Of a stretch of DNA of 64,000 nucleotides, positions 42,820 to 49,732 are shown piece by piece. Source of the DNA: CAYMYN01 sp964394665 (GTDB lineage: Bacteria > Planctomycetota > UBA1135 > GCA-002686595); assembly GCA_964394665.1 (NCBI GenBank), contig CAYMYN010000003.1, forward strand, positions 1 to 64,000, read 5' to 3'. Position 1 is the stretch's first letter. Every line of letters starts with the position of its first letter. The position numbers were made by a program, and so were the translations under genes. The notes below the pieces were generated by a model, which saw nothing but the letters and a program-made list of their open reading frames with translations, was not told where the DNA came from and searched no databases.

Positions 42820-43210
42820 CCGGCTCGAGCACCAGCGCCACCGAGTTGATGCAGTACCGCAGCCCCGTCGGCGGCGGGCCGTCGGGGAACACGTGGCCCA
42901 GGTGCGCGTCGCAGCGCGCGCAGCGGATCTCGACGCGACGCATGCCGTGGCTCGAGTCGTCGAACTCGACGAGGTTCGCGCCGTCGAGCGGCTGGAAGAA
43001 ACTCGGCCAACCGCAGCCGGAATGGAACTTGGCGTCCGAGCGGAACAGCGGCGCCCCGCAGCACACGCAGGCGTAGGTGCCGATCGCCGTCTCGTCGGTG
43101 TAGCGCCCCGTGAAGGGCCGCTCCGTGCCACCCCGCCGGGCGACGTGGTACTGCTCGGGCGTGAGGAGGCTGCGCCATTCCTCGTCGCTGCGGGTCACCC
43201 GGTCCGTCAT
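42791..43210 (-). CDS. msrB: Peptide-methionine (R)-S-oxide reductase
   Basis: Predicted 139 aa, full length for MsrB. Two CxxC zinc motifs are present (CVCC and CARC). HSGCGWPSFFQPL and RRVEIRCARCDAHLGHVFPDGP are signatures, and the catalytic Cys is in LRYCINSVAL. It reduces methionine-R-sulfoxide in oxidised proteins with thioredoxin as electron donor. There is no signal peptide, so it is cytoplasmic. A second, broken copy of its 5' end and upstream region lies at 44229-44336. Confidence 0.96.
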   Translation of the reverse strand: MTDRVTRSDEEWRSLLTPEQYHVARRGGTERPFTGRYTDETAIGTYACVCCGAPLFRSDAKFHSGCGWPSFFQPLDGANLVEFDDSSHGMRRVEIRCARCDAHLGHVFPDGPPPTGLRYCINSVALVLEPDDDETVREE

Positions 43211-43216
43211 GGCTCC

Positions 43217-43222
43217 AAGCTA
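43217..43222 (-). promoter_or_regulatory. -10-like TAGCTT box before msrB
   Basis: TAGCTT lies six bases before the msrB ATG, with GGAG between. The duplicated msrB 5' fragment keeps an equivalent TAGCAT at the same distance (44322-44327). Confidence 0.4.
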
Positions 43223-43263
43223 CCATTCCCGCCTGGGCTTGGTGTGGCCCGGGCCCGGCTCGC

Positions 43264-44136
43264 TCACCAGACCTGGTCCTGGTAGGTGTAGGTCGTGGCG
43301 AACTTGTTGGTTTGGGTCCACCCGTGGCTGTCGGTCGTGAACTCGATCGAGTAGGAGTACTGCTCGCTGTGGGCCTGGTGGAGCAGGTCGCCTATCGAGA
43401 TGCTCTGGCGTTGGTTGCCGTCGCGGCTCCAGGTCAACCAGATGGTCTGCAGCGCGTGATAGAACAGTCCGTCCTCCGGCGCCGAGCCGGGGGGATGGAT
43501 CCAGCCCAGGAGCCAGACCCGCCACCACGGGAGCCGGAGGGGCTGACGTTCGGGATCGATGGACCCGCTGAAGGGGCCGTGGGCCACCACGAGTTCGTTC
43601 ACTCCGGCGCCCGAGAAGAGCAGGGCCTCGAATCGCATCCTGCCCCGCGCCCGTGAGCCGGGCCCAACCAGCTCCGACGGGTCGCTGACCCAGGTGCGCA
43701 CCTCGGCTCGCATGTCGGGGTGAGTGCGGAACTGGAGCGTGCGCAGGGCCAGGCCCTCGCGATCGCCGCCGCCACGCACGGTCGCCTCGGCGACCTCTTG
43801 CTCCAGGTGCAGAAGGGTCTCACCCGCGCGCTCGATCACGATCCGCTGCACGAAGACCTGCCGTTCGTGAATCGGGTCGGTCTCGGCGAGGGTGAAGGGG
43901 TCCACGTCGCCCACCGACCAGGCGTCGCCCCGGGCGAGCTCGTGCTCCACGGGCCGCACGTCGGCGGGCAGCGGGCCACGGAAAGGCCGCTCCCGGACGA
44001 CCGTCGCGAAATCCGGCGTGTGCGCGTAATGCCACGCCGCGAGGGCCAGCGGGAGCCCGATGCGCAGGGCGACGAGGACCACCAGCCCGAGCAACAGCGC
44101 GAGGAGCACGCGCAGGAATCGACGCGGGGGCTTCAC
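43264..44136 (-). CDS. Single-pass membrane protein of unknown function with chimeric 5' region
   Basis: About 290 aa from a GTG at 44136, which follows GGGAG by eight bases and lies two bases after the stop of a 58-aa upstream frame. An ATG at 44196 would add 20 residues (MPIHSLADDRSRAGRLGALK) that come from a duplicated piece of the enolase-superfamily gene at 46337. After one hydrophobic helix (LLALLLGLVVLVALRIGLPLALAA) comes a soluble extracytoplasmic domain, ending TTYTYQDQVW. No family is recognised. The 5' segments at 44112-44226 and 44229-44336 are borrowed from two other genes in this window, so its expression signals are probably secondary acquisitions. Confidence 0.7.
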   Translation of the reverse strand: MKPPRRFLRVLLALLLGLVVLVALRIGLPLALAAWHYAHTPDFATVVRERPFRGPLPADVRPVEHELARGDAWSVGDVDPFTLAETDPIHERQVFVQRIVIERAGETLLHLEQEVAEATVRGGGDREGLALRTLQFRTHPDMRAEVRTWVSDPSELVGPGSRARGRMRFEALLFSGAGVNELVVAHGPFSGSIDPERQPLRLPWWRVWLLGWIHPPGSAPEDGLFYHALQTIWLTWSRDGNQRQSISIGDLLHQAHSEQYSYSIEFTTDSHGWTQTNKFATTYTYQDQVW

Positions 44137-44226
44137 CTTCAGCGCTCCCAAGCGGCCCGCACGCGAGCGATCGTCCGCGAGGGAGTGGATTGGCATGACC
44201 CAGACAACGCGACCCCGATGGCCCGC
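44112..44226 (-). pseudogene. Duplicated internal fragment of the enolase-superfamily gene
   Basis: The fragment aligns to 46574-46688. In protein, MPIHSLADDRSRAGRLGALK corresponds to APIHSVADVLSRSGRFGALN followed by VKP. Many positions match at DNA level, for example GGGCTTCA.CTTCAGCGC on the plus strand. Homology stops at the KP codons, where the membrane-protein sequence begins. Confidence 0.8.
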
Positions 44227-44315
44227 TCCGCGCCGCCCCGCCGGGTGAGGTGGAACGGCTCGGGCGCGAGCAGGCTGCGCCACTCCTCGTCGCCGCGGGT
44301 CACGGGCACGTCCAT
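44139..44315 (-). CDS. 58-aa chimeric upstream frame derived from msrB
   Basis: Reads MDVPVTRGDEEWRSLL, then APEPFHLTRRGGAERA, clearly the MsrB N-terminus (MTDRVTRSDEEWRSLL, TPEQYHVARRGGTERP). It then runs out of frame through the enolase fragment to a TGA at 44139-44141, two bases before the GTG of the membrane-protein gene. It cannot be an active MsrB because both zinc sites and the catalytic Cys are missing. It may be a leader frame that couples translation, or a simple relic. Confidence 0.35.
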   Translation of the reverse strand: MDVPVTRGDEEWRSLLAPEPFHLTRRGGAERAIGVALSGSCQSTPSRTIARVRAAWER

Positions 44316-44336
44316 GGGGCCATGCTATCCGGGTAT
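44229..44336 (-). pseudogene. Duplicated 5' end and promoter of msrB
   Basis: Aligns with 43127-43232, including bases upstream of the start codon: ATGGGGCCATGCTATCC here against ATGGCTCCAAGCTACC at msrB, on the plus strand. It covers only the first 30 or so codons of msrB. Confidence 0.8.
44322..44327 (-). promoter_or_regulatory. -10-like TAGCAT in the duplicated msrB promoter
   Basis: TAGCAT six bases before the ATG at 44315, at the same position as TAGCTT before msrB. If active, it would drive the chimeric frame and the membrane-protein gene behind it. Confidence 0.35.
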
Positions 44337-44504
44337 CGCGCGCTGACGACCCAGGAGTCCATTTCGAGCGCAACCGTCGCCGGGCGGTGCGGTCCGGAGG
44401 GGCGAGCCGGAGGCCGTCGCGGCGCAGGGGCCGCGGGGTCGCCCTCCTCGGGAGGGCAGGGACCGGGGTCCCCCGACCGGCAACGGGGACCCGGGAGGAC
44501 TTCG

Positions 44505-45106
44505 ATGCAACGAACCCTATCAGCGACGGTCCTGGCCGTCGCGCTCGCGGCCTCGGGCTGTCGAGCCCTGCACTACGAACAGGGCGGACTTCGGTACGCC
44601 TTCTCGCGGGTCTCGCTCCCCGCGCGGGGAGACTTCTCGATCTCCGCGGGGACGATCAGCAGCGTACGCGGCCCCATCACGCGGGTCGTGTACCGCGTCG
44701 GGCGCGACATGAACGGGGACGGGAAGCTAGCCCGGGTTATTCATGAGATTTTCGAGCAGACGGCCCAACCAGCGGCCTACGGCCGTCTTTCGCCGCCTGG
44801 CGGCACTTTGCGGCCACGGGAGTCCTCAACGACCTGTTCAAGGTCGCCTCCGGCTCCCGCGCCCGCAAAGCACCACCAGGCAACGACTTGGGCTCGTCTG
44901 CTCGAAAATCTCATGAATAATCCGGGCTAGACCCCGAGCACGATCACTTGAAGATCCACATCGACAATCCGAATCCCACCAACTCGGTCAACCTGACCGG
45001 AGTCCAGGGCACGATCGGTAAGGGGGAAGCGTGGATCGCCGAGCTGCACGTCTGGCAGGGCGGCGACAAGCCGATCATCTCGGAGACCTGGACCAACCAA
45101 CCCTGA
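44505..45106 (+). pseudogene. EF-hand-like lipoprotein gene split by a small inverted-repeat element
   Basis: ATG at 44505 follows GGAGG by about five bases. The signal peptide ends in a lipobox (LAASG-Cys19). Translation reaches DMNGDGKL and then enters the inserted element, hitting a TAG built from the repeat end and CTAG duplication. Removing 44731-44926 plus one CTAG restores a 133-aa frame through DMNGDGKLDPEHDHLKIHI to the stop at 45104-45106. The restored junction is a complete D-x-N-x-D-G-x-L-D calcium loop. The C-terminal part reads EAWIAELHVWQGGDKPIISE. It heads a short operon of exported proteins. The split copy keeps the lipid anchor but loses the C-terminal half. Confidence 0.85.
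44731..44926. mobile_element. MITE-like 196-bp element with terminal inverted repeats
   Basis: The left end CCCGGGTTATTCATGAGATT continuing TTCGAGCAGACG is the near-perfect inverse of the right end, with one mismatch in over 30 bases. Both ends are flanked by CTAG (44727-44730 and 44927-44930), consistent with a 4-base target duplication. The interior has no transposase. The CCCGG.TTATTCATGA end resembles ends of some DDE insertion sequences (IS1380-like is one possibility, not confirmed), so it may be an internally deleted, non-autonomous derivative. Confidence 0.82.
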
Positions 45107-45146
45107 GAGGCGCAGCCTCGATCACCCACGAATCGCGAGAGAAGCC

Positions 45147-45779
45147 ATGAATACGACCCTTCGAAAGTTCGCCGTCGCCTCGGGCCTGGGCCTGCTGCTG
45201 TGCTCCGGCTTCCTGCTCGGGATCGCGCGGACGACCGCTGGAGCCGGGCCCCTTCCCCCCTCGGCCCTGGTCTCGTCGCCCGCGGCGAGCAGCGTGTCGA
45301 TCGTGCTTTCCGCCCTGCAGGGTCTCGGGGCCCAGGGCGGAGCCGCCTCCCAGCCCACGCCGCAGGGGGCCGACCCCACCGAGTTGCTGGCCTGGCAGAA
45401 GATGCAGAATCACCTGCAGCGCGTGGAGTGTCTGTGGGCCTCGCCCTATGCCCCGACTCCCGGGGGAGAGCTGGCGCCCGATCCCCAAGCCCCGCCGCGG
45501 TACGTGGTCGTGCGCACGTTCGACAGCCCCTTCGGCCACGCTCCGTCCGTGGCGCCGACGATCGCCCATGCCGGCCTGCGCATCCTGGATCCGGCCACCT
45601 TCCAATCGCGGATCGTCCTGCTCGAATCGATTGCGCCCAACACCTTCCTTGCCGAGCTCCACGATTCCGGGCAGTATCTCGGCTGGGGGTTGTGGGTGGA
45701 GGCCTTGGCGTGGGAGCCCGGCGCCGACCCCACCGACCCCGTTCAAGCCTTCTACCGCAGCCCGTTCATCGAACTATGA
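45147..45779 (+). CDS. Hypothetical secreted protein
   Basis: Predicted 210 aa with GAGAGAAG just before the ATG and a signal segment (FAVASGLGLLLCSGFLLGIA). The next 60 residues are Ala/Ser/Pro-rich. The rest (RYVVVRTFDSPFGHAPSVAP, LRILDPATFQSRIVLLESIA, GWGLWVEALAWEPG) looks like a small beta-rich globular domain. No family is recognised. It is the middle gene between two lipoprotein genes, with an ATGA overlap to the next, so all three probably act together at the envelope. Confidence 0.7.
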   Translation: MNTTLRKFAVASGLGLLLCSGFLLGIARTTAGAGPLPPSALVSSPAASSVSIVLSALQGLGAQGGAASQPTPQGADPTELLAWQKMQNHLQRVECLWASPYAPTPGGELAPDPQAPPRYVVVRTFDSPFGHAPSVAPTIAHAGLRILDPATFQSRIVLLESIAPNTFLAELHDSGQYLGWGLWVEALAWEPGADPTDPVQAFYRSPFIEL

Positions 45780-46219
45780 GACGCAGCCGAGCAGCTACGA
45801 TCGGAATCCTCCTGTGCACCCTGGGCGCTTGTGCTGGACCGGAGCAACGGGGGCACACGACGGTCTGGGAGTCCTCGGGCGTGGAGTCCGCGGGCTCCGC
45901 CGCCGAGATCGGGTCCCGACCGGTGACCTTCCGTCTCTCGCCCGCCGTCGTGCTCGCAGGAGTGGAGATCCGCATGGAGGAACTCCACATCGAGGGTCCG
46001 GTGCGCTACGCACGGATCACGACCTGGGTCGATCGCGACGGGCGGGAGCTGCCGGAGGACGGCCGCTTCGCCTCGCGCCTAGAGATCCGCCCGACCGAGC
46101 CCGAGTCGGTCACCCTACGCAACGTGCCCTTCCCCTATCGTCCCCAGTTGATGGGGGAGATTTGGGTCGAGGACGCCCACGGCCGCCGAACGCGGCAAGT
46201 TTGGCGCATCCACGGCTGA
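45776..46219 (+). CDS. Hypothetical lipoprotein
   Basis: Predicted 147 aa; ATG in an ATGA overlap with the preceding gene. The signal peptide ends in LCTLGA-Cys19, a lipobox. The mature part is a small beta-rich domain (VTFRLSPAVVLAGVEIRMEELHIEGPVRYARITTWVDRDG ... YRPQLMGEIWVEDAHGRRTRQVW). No recognised family and no catalytic residues. Last gene of the three-gene operon, followed by hairpins. Confidence 0.7.
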   Translation: MRRSRAATIGILLCTLGACAGPEQRGHTTVWESSGVESAGSAAEIGSRPVTFRLSPAVVLAGVEIRMEELHIEGPVRYARITTWVDRDGRELPEDGRFASRLEIRPTEPESVTLRNVPFPYRPQLMGEIWVEDAHGRRTRQVWRIHG

Positions 46220-46228
46220 AGATGCCCG

Positions 46229-46292
46229 GTCGCGGTCCGAGCCGCGACGGCTTCCCCGGGGCCGGCGCGCGGAACACACCTCCGCGCGCCGG
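46229..46292. terminator. Two hairpins between convergent genes
   Basis: GTCGCGG/CCGCGAC (46229-46248), and a stronger stem CCGGCGCGCGGA/TCCGCGCGCCGG (46262-46292). They lie between the lipoprotein gene ending at 46219 and the enolase-superfamily gene ending at 46337, and probably stop transcription from both sides. Confidence 0.65.
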
Positions 46293-46336
46293 TCCGACGT
46301 TCACCGGAAGAACGAAGCCCGCGCGAGTCGCGCAAC

Positions 46337-47398
46337 TCAGAGCGCGAAGCCCGGGCGGTCGGGGGGCGGGGGGAGCGGGGAGGCGGGGGCCTCGGGGCCG
46401 GGGTCGGCGTCGTGGTAGGCGATGGGCGCGATGTCGTTGGGGGCGTCGGCGTGGAACAGGGCCGCGAGCAACTGGGCTTGGGCGCGGCCGGGGCCGAGCT
46501 CGAACTGGCCGCCGGCGTACATCGGGATCGCGTGGGCGGCGCAGTGCTCGTAGAGCGCGCACAGCTCGCGCAGGGTTCCCAGGCGCGAGGGCTTCACGTT
46601 CAGCGCGCCGAAGCGCCCCGAGCGCGAGAGAACGTCGGCGACGGAGTGGATCGGCGCGTCCCACGCGACGCGGCCCCAATGGCCCGCGAGCAGCGCCACG
46701 ATGGCCGGATCGTCGTGCGGGTCCTCGACGAGCACCTCGGGCAGGTGCTCGAGCACCCGGCCGTAGAGCGCCGGATCGGCGGGCTGGTCGACGATCGTGC
46801 CCTTGTAGGCGCCCTTGAAGTCGACCACGTCGACGCGGCCCAGGGCGGCCAGCTTCGAGAGCAGCGCGTCGTCCCAGTCGGGGGCCGCGTCGAGCTTGAA
46901 GCGCGCCTCGGGCCGGCGCTCGAGCAGGAGCTCCAGGCGCCGCGTATCGGGCGGCGAGCCCAGGCCCATCGAGACGATGAAGCGCAGCGGCGCCGGCGCG
47001 CGGCCCAGGACCGCGGGCAAGGAGCGTCCGGCTTGGCGCAGGGCCAGGTCGAGCGCGGCGCTCTCGAAGGCCCAGCGTCGGTACTCGCGGTACGCGGGCT
47101 GGCCCGGCTCGCCGGTCATCAGGTCGAGTTCGTCGAGCAGGTCCGAGAAGCCGGCCAGATCGAAGCGCCCGGCGAGGTCGAGCCGGGTTCCCGACTCCTG
47201 GAAGCGCTGTTGGTCCGGGCCGTCGTAGGCCAGCTCCTCGCCGAGGCCGACCTCGCCGCCGCCCGCCAGCCGCACGACGGTGGTGCGGCGCACGAAGCCG
47301 CTCACCACGCGCTTCTCGAGCGGCTCGAGGGAGAAACCCTCGACCACGAGGTCGAGCCCCGCGAGGCGTCCATACAGATCTCGATTGGAAGTGTTCAT
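46337..47398 (-). CDS. Enolase-superfamily protein (MLE/OSBS-like), atypical active site
   Basis: Predicted 353 aa. An N-terminal capping domain (GFSLEPLEKRVVSGFVRRTTVVRL) is followed by a beta/alpha barrel. FKLDAAPDWDD fits the strand carrying the first metal ligand Asp, VLVEDPHDD the Glu ligand, WDAPIHSVADV the second Asp, and LNVKPSRLGTL the Lys on the far side. The strand that normally has K-x-K seems to be RFIVSMGL, without Lys, so a key acid/base residue may be missing. It lies two bases after an ABC exporter gene, not with menaquinone genes, so o-succinylbenzoate synthase activity is doubtful. An internal piece has been copied to 44112-44226. Confidence 0.78.
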   Translation of the reverse strand: MNTSNRDLYGRLAGLDLVVEGFSLEPLEKRVVSGFVRRTTVVRLAGGGEVGLGEELAYDGPDQQRFQESGTRLDLAGRFDLAGFSDLLDELDLMTGEPGQPAYREYRRWAFESAALDLALRQAGRSLPAVLGRAPAPLRFIVSMGLGSPPDTRRLELLLERRPEARFKLDAAPDWDDALLSKLAALGRVDVVDFKGAYKGTIVDQPADPALYGRVLEHLPEVLVEDPHDDPAIVALLAGHWGRVAWDAPIHSVADVLSRSGRFGALNVKPSRLGTLRELCALYEHCAAHAIPMYAGGQFELGPGRAQAQLLAALFHADAPNDIAPIAYHDADPGPEAPASPLPPPPDRPGFAL

Positions 47399-47400
47399 GG

Positions 47401-49191
47401 TCAGCTCGCCACCGGCTCGCGTTCGCCGGTCTGGACGCGCCACAGCGCGGCGTAGAGGCCGCCCTGGCCGAGCAGCTCGTCGTGCGTGCCCTGCTCGACG
47501 ATGCGCCCCGCCTCGAGCACGACGATCGTGTGCGCATTGCGGATCGTCGAGAGGCGGTGGGCGATCACGATCGTCGTGCGGTCCTGGGCCAGGCGTTCGA
47601 GGGAGCGCTGGATGGCGGCCTCGGTCTCGTTGTCGACGGCCGAGGTGGCCTCGTCGAGCAGCAGGATCGGCGGATCCTTCAGCACCGCGCGGGCGATCGA
47701 GATGCGCTGGCGTTGGCCGCCCGAGAGTTTCTGGCCGCGCTCGCCGACGATCGTGTCGAAACCCTGGGGGAGCGCCTCGATGAACTCGGTCGCTTCCGCG
47801 ATGCGCGCCGCCCGGACGAGTTCGGCGTCGCTCGCGTCGGGCCGTCCATAGAGGATGTTCTCGCGCACGCTGCCGTGGAACAGGAACACGTCCTGGCTCA
47901 CCAGGCCGATCGCCCGGCGCAGATCGGCGAGCTCGAGCTCGCGCAGGTCGTGGCCGTCGAGGGTGACACGGCCTCCGGTCGGGTCGTAGAAGCGCAGCAA
48001 CAGCTTCGCGAGGGTCGTCTTGCCGGCGCCGGTGGCGCCGACGAAGGCCGTCGTGCGACCGGCGGGGAGCGTGACGTCGAGTCCACGCAGGACCTCGGGG
48101 CCGCTCGCGTAGCGGAAGGAGACCTCCTCGAGGCGCAGCTCGCCGCGCACGGACTCGAGGGGCAAGCGCCGTCCGCCCGGCCGCATCGCGGGCTCGACGT
48201 CGAGCAGGTCCAGGATGCGCGTCGTCGAAGCCATCGCCCGCTGGTACAGGTCGAAGGTGTCGCCCAGGCGCGTCAGCGGCCAGAGCAGGCGTTGGGTCAG
48301 GAAGACCATCACGGTGTAGGACCCGACCGCCAGCTCGCCGCGCGCCGCGAGCAGGCCGCCGAAGAAGAGCGTCGCCGTGAAGCCGACCAGGATCACGATG
48401 CGGATCAGCGGCGAGAAGGCCGAGCTGAGGCGGATGGCCGAGGCGTTGGCGGCGCGATAGGCCTCGCTGCGGCCGCGGATGCGCTCGAGCTCGCGTTCCT
48501 CGGCCGTGAAGCTCTTGATGGTCGCGATGCCGCCCAAGTGTCCGGCGAGGTCGGAGTTCAAGAGCCCGACTTCCTCGCGGACCCGCGCGTACCGCGGCGC
48601 CAGGCGTTTCTGGAAGGCCACCGAGCCCCACAGGATGAAGGGCATCGGCAGCATGGCCATCCAAGCCACCTCGGGCGACAGCCAGAAGAACGCCACTCCG
48701 ATCACGAGCACGGTGGTCGAGACCTGCAGCAGCTCGTTGGCGCCCACGTCGAGGAATCGCTCGAGCTGGTTGACGTCGTCGTTGAGCACCGCCATCAGCC
48801 CGCCGGTGCTGCGGTCCTCGAAGAACGCCAGCTCCATCTCCTGCACGCGCCCATAGGCGTCGAGCCGCAGGCCGTGCTGCAAGCTCTGGGCGAGGTTGCG
48901 CCAACCGACCTTGTGCAGGTACTCGAAGACCGACTCGAGCACCCAGATCAGCACCGTCAGCACGGTCAGGAGCACGAACTGCCCCCACACGCTCGTCCAG
49001 CCGAAACGCGCCAGGAACGAGTCCTGCCGGTTCACGACCACGTCCACGGCCATCCCGAGCAACGCCGGCGGCGCGAGGTCGAAGACCTTGTTGAGCACCG
49101 ACCACGCCCCACTGGCCCACACCCGCCGCCGATAGGGCCGGGCGTACTCCAGCAGCCTCCGGAGGGGCGTCCGCTCGTTCGAGCTCTTCAT
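47401..49191 (-). CDS. ABC exporter half-transporter (TMD-NBD)
   Basis: Predicted 596 aa. The first 320 residues are a type IV exporter membrane domain with six helices (VFDLAPPALLGMAVDVVV ... VLSTVLVIGVAFFWLS-like segments). The ATPase domain has Walker A GATGAGKTTLAK, Q-loop VSQDVFLFHGSV, signature LSGGQRQRISIARAVL, Walker B ILLLDEATSAVDNE and H-loop IAHRLSTIRNAH. It resembles MsbA/MDR-type homodimers that move lipids, drugs or peptides. The substrate is not evident. It is the upstream gene of a pair with the enolase-superfamily protein. Confidence 0.95.
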   Translation of the reverse strand: MKSSNERTPLRRLLEYARPYRRRVWASGAWSVLNKVFDLAPPALLGMAVDVVVNRQDSFLARFGWTSVWGQFVLLTVLTVLIWVLESVFEYLHKVGWRNLAQSLQHGLRLDAYGRVQEMELAFFEDRSTGGLMAVLNDDVNQLERFLDVGANELLQVSTTVLVIGVAFFWLSPEVAWMAMLPMPFILWGSVAFQKRLAPRYARVREEVGLLNSDLAGHLGGIATIKSFTAEERELERIRGRSEAYRAANASAIRLSSAFSPLIRIVILVGFTATLFFGGLLAARGELAVGSYTVMVFLTQRLLWPLTRLGDTFDLYQRAMASTTRILDLLDVEPAMRPGGRRLPLESVRGELRLEEVSFRYASGPEVLRGLDVTLPAGRTTAFVGATGAGKTTLAKLLLRFYDPTGGRVTLDGHDLRELELADLRRAIGLVSQDVFLFHGSVRENILYGRPDASDAELVRAARIAEATEFIEALPQGFDTIVGERGQKLSGGQRQRISIARAVLKDPPILLLDEATSAVDNETEAAIQRSLERLAQDRTTIVIAHRLSTIRNAHTIVVLEAGRIVEQGTHDELLGQGGLYAALWRVQTGEREPVAS

Positions 49192-49198
49192 CGCGCCC

Positions 49199-49204
49199 AG
49201 GGTA
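49199..49204 (-). promoter_or_regulatory. -10-like TACCCT box before the ABC gene
   Basis: TACCCT lies seven bases before the ATG at 49191, leaving no room for a ribosome-binding leader. Proposed leaderless promoter. Confidence 0.4.
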
Positions 49205-49221
49205 GCGGATCGGAGCGCGCG

Positions 49222-49725
49222 TCAGCGATAGAGCCGCCCGTCGGACTCCAGGGTCTCGTGCTCGCTCTCCTGGAGTTGCCAGCCGAGGTTCTCGTGTTTG
49301 TGCATCGAGGTGCTGATGCGCAGGCGCCAGGTGGGCGTCCACTGGCCGTCCTTCAGGGCGTGGAAGAGGGCCTCGAAGGTGACTTGGGCGCGCGTGCGGT
49401 CGTCGGGAGAGAGTTCGATCGCGAGCGTGTCGCGGTCGAGCTCGACGCGGTAGGGGAAACGTTTGGTCGCGGGGTCCTTCTCGTTGAGGAAGAGGTAGCG
49501 CAGGCCGTCGGCCAGGCGCGGGCGGTCGACGCGCCGGGTGCGGTCGCGCCAGTCGGCGCCGATGCCCTGCATGGCGGGCGCGAGGCGCGTGTCGTTGAAG
49601 CCCTCCATCATCGACTCGAGGCGCCAGCGAATGCGCGTCTCCTCGGATGCGAGCGCTTGGCGTAGCGCCAGCACGGCCACGACGGCGGCCGCGAGGATCA
49701 GCAGGGGCTTGACGAGGCGGCGCAT
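49222..49725 (-). CDS. Hypothetical membrane-anchored protein
   Basis: Predicted 167 aa. One N-terminal hydrophobic helix (LLILAAAVVAVLALRQALA) serves as signal anchor, followed by a soluble domain (IRWRLESMMEGFNDTRLAPAM, then LADGLRYLFLNEKDPATKRFPYRVEL, WTPTWRLRISTSMHKHENLGW). The helix-then-curved-sheet pattern is compatible with an NTF2-like or SnoaL-like fold, but this is only a guess. It follows the glycogen branching enzyme gene by seven bases and may be co-transcribed. Confidence 0.65.
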   Translation of the reverse strand: MRRLVKPLLILAAAVVAVLALRQALASEETRIRWRLESMMEGFNDTRLAPAMQGIGADWRDRTRRVDRPRLADGLRYLFLNEKDPATKRFPYRVELDRDTLAIELSPDDRTRAQVTFEALFHALKDGQWTPTWRLRISTSMHKHENLGWQLQESEHETLESDGRLYR

Positions 49726-49732
49726 CGACGCG

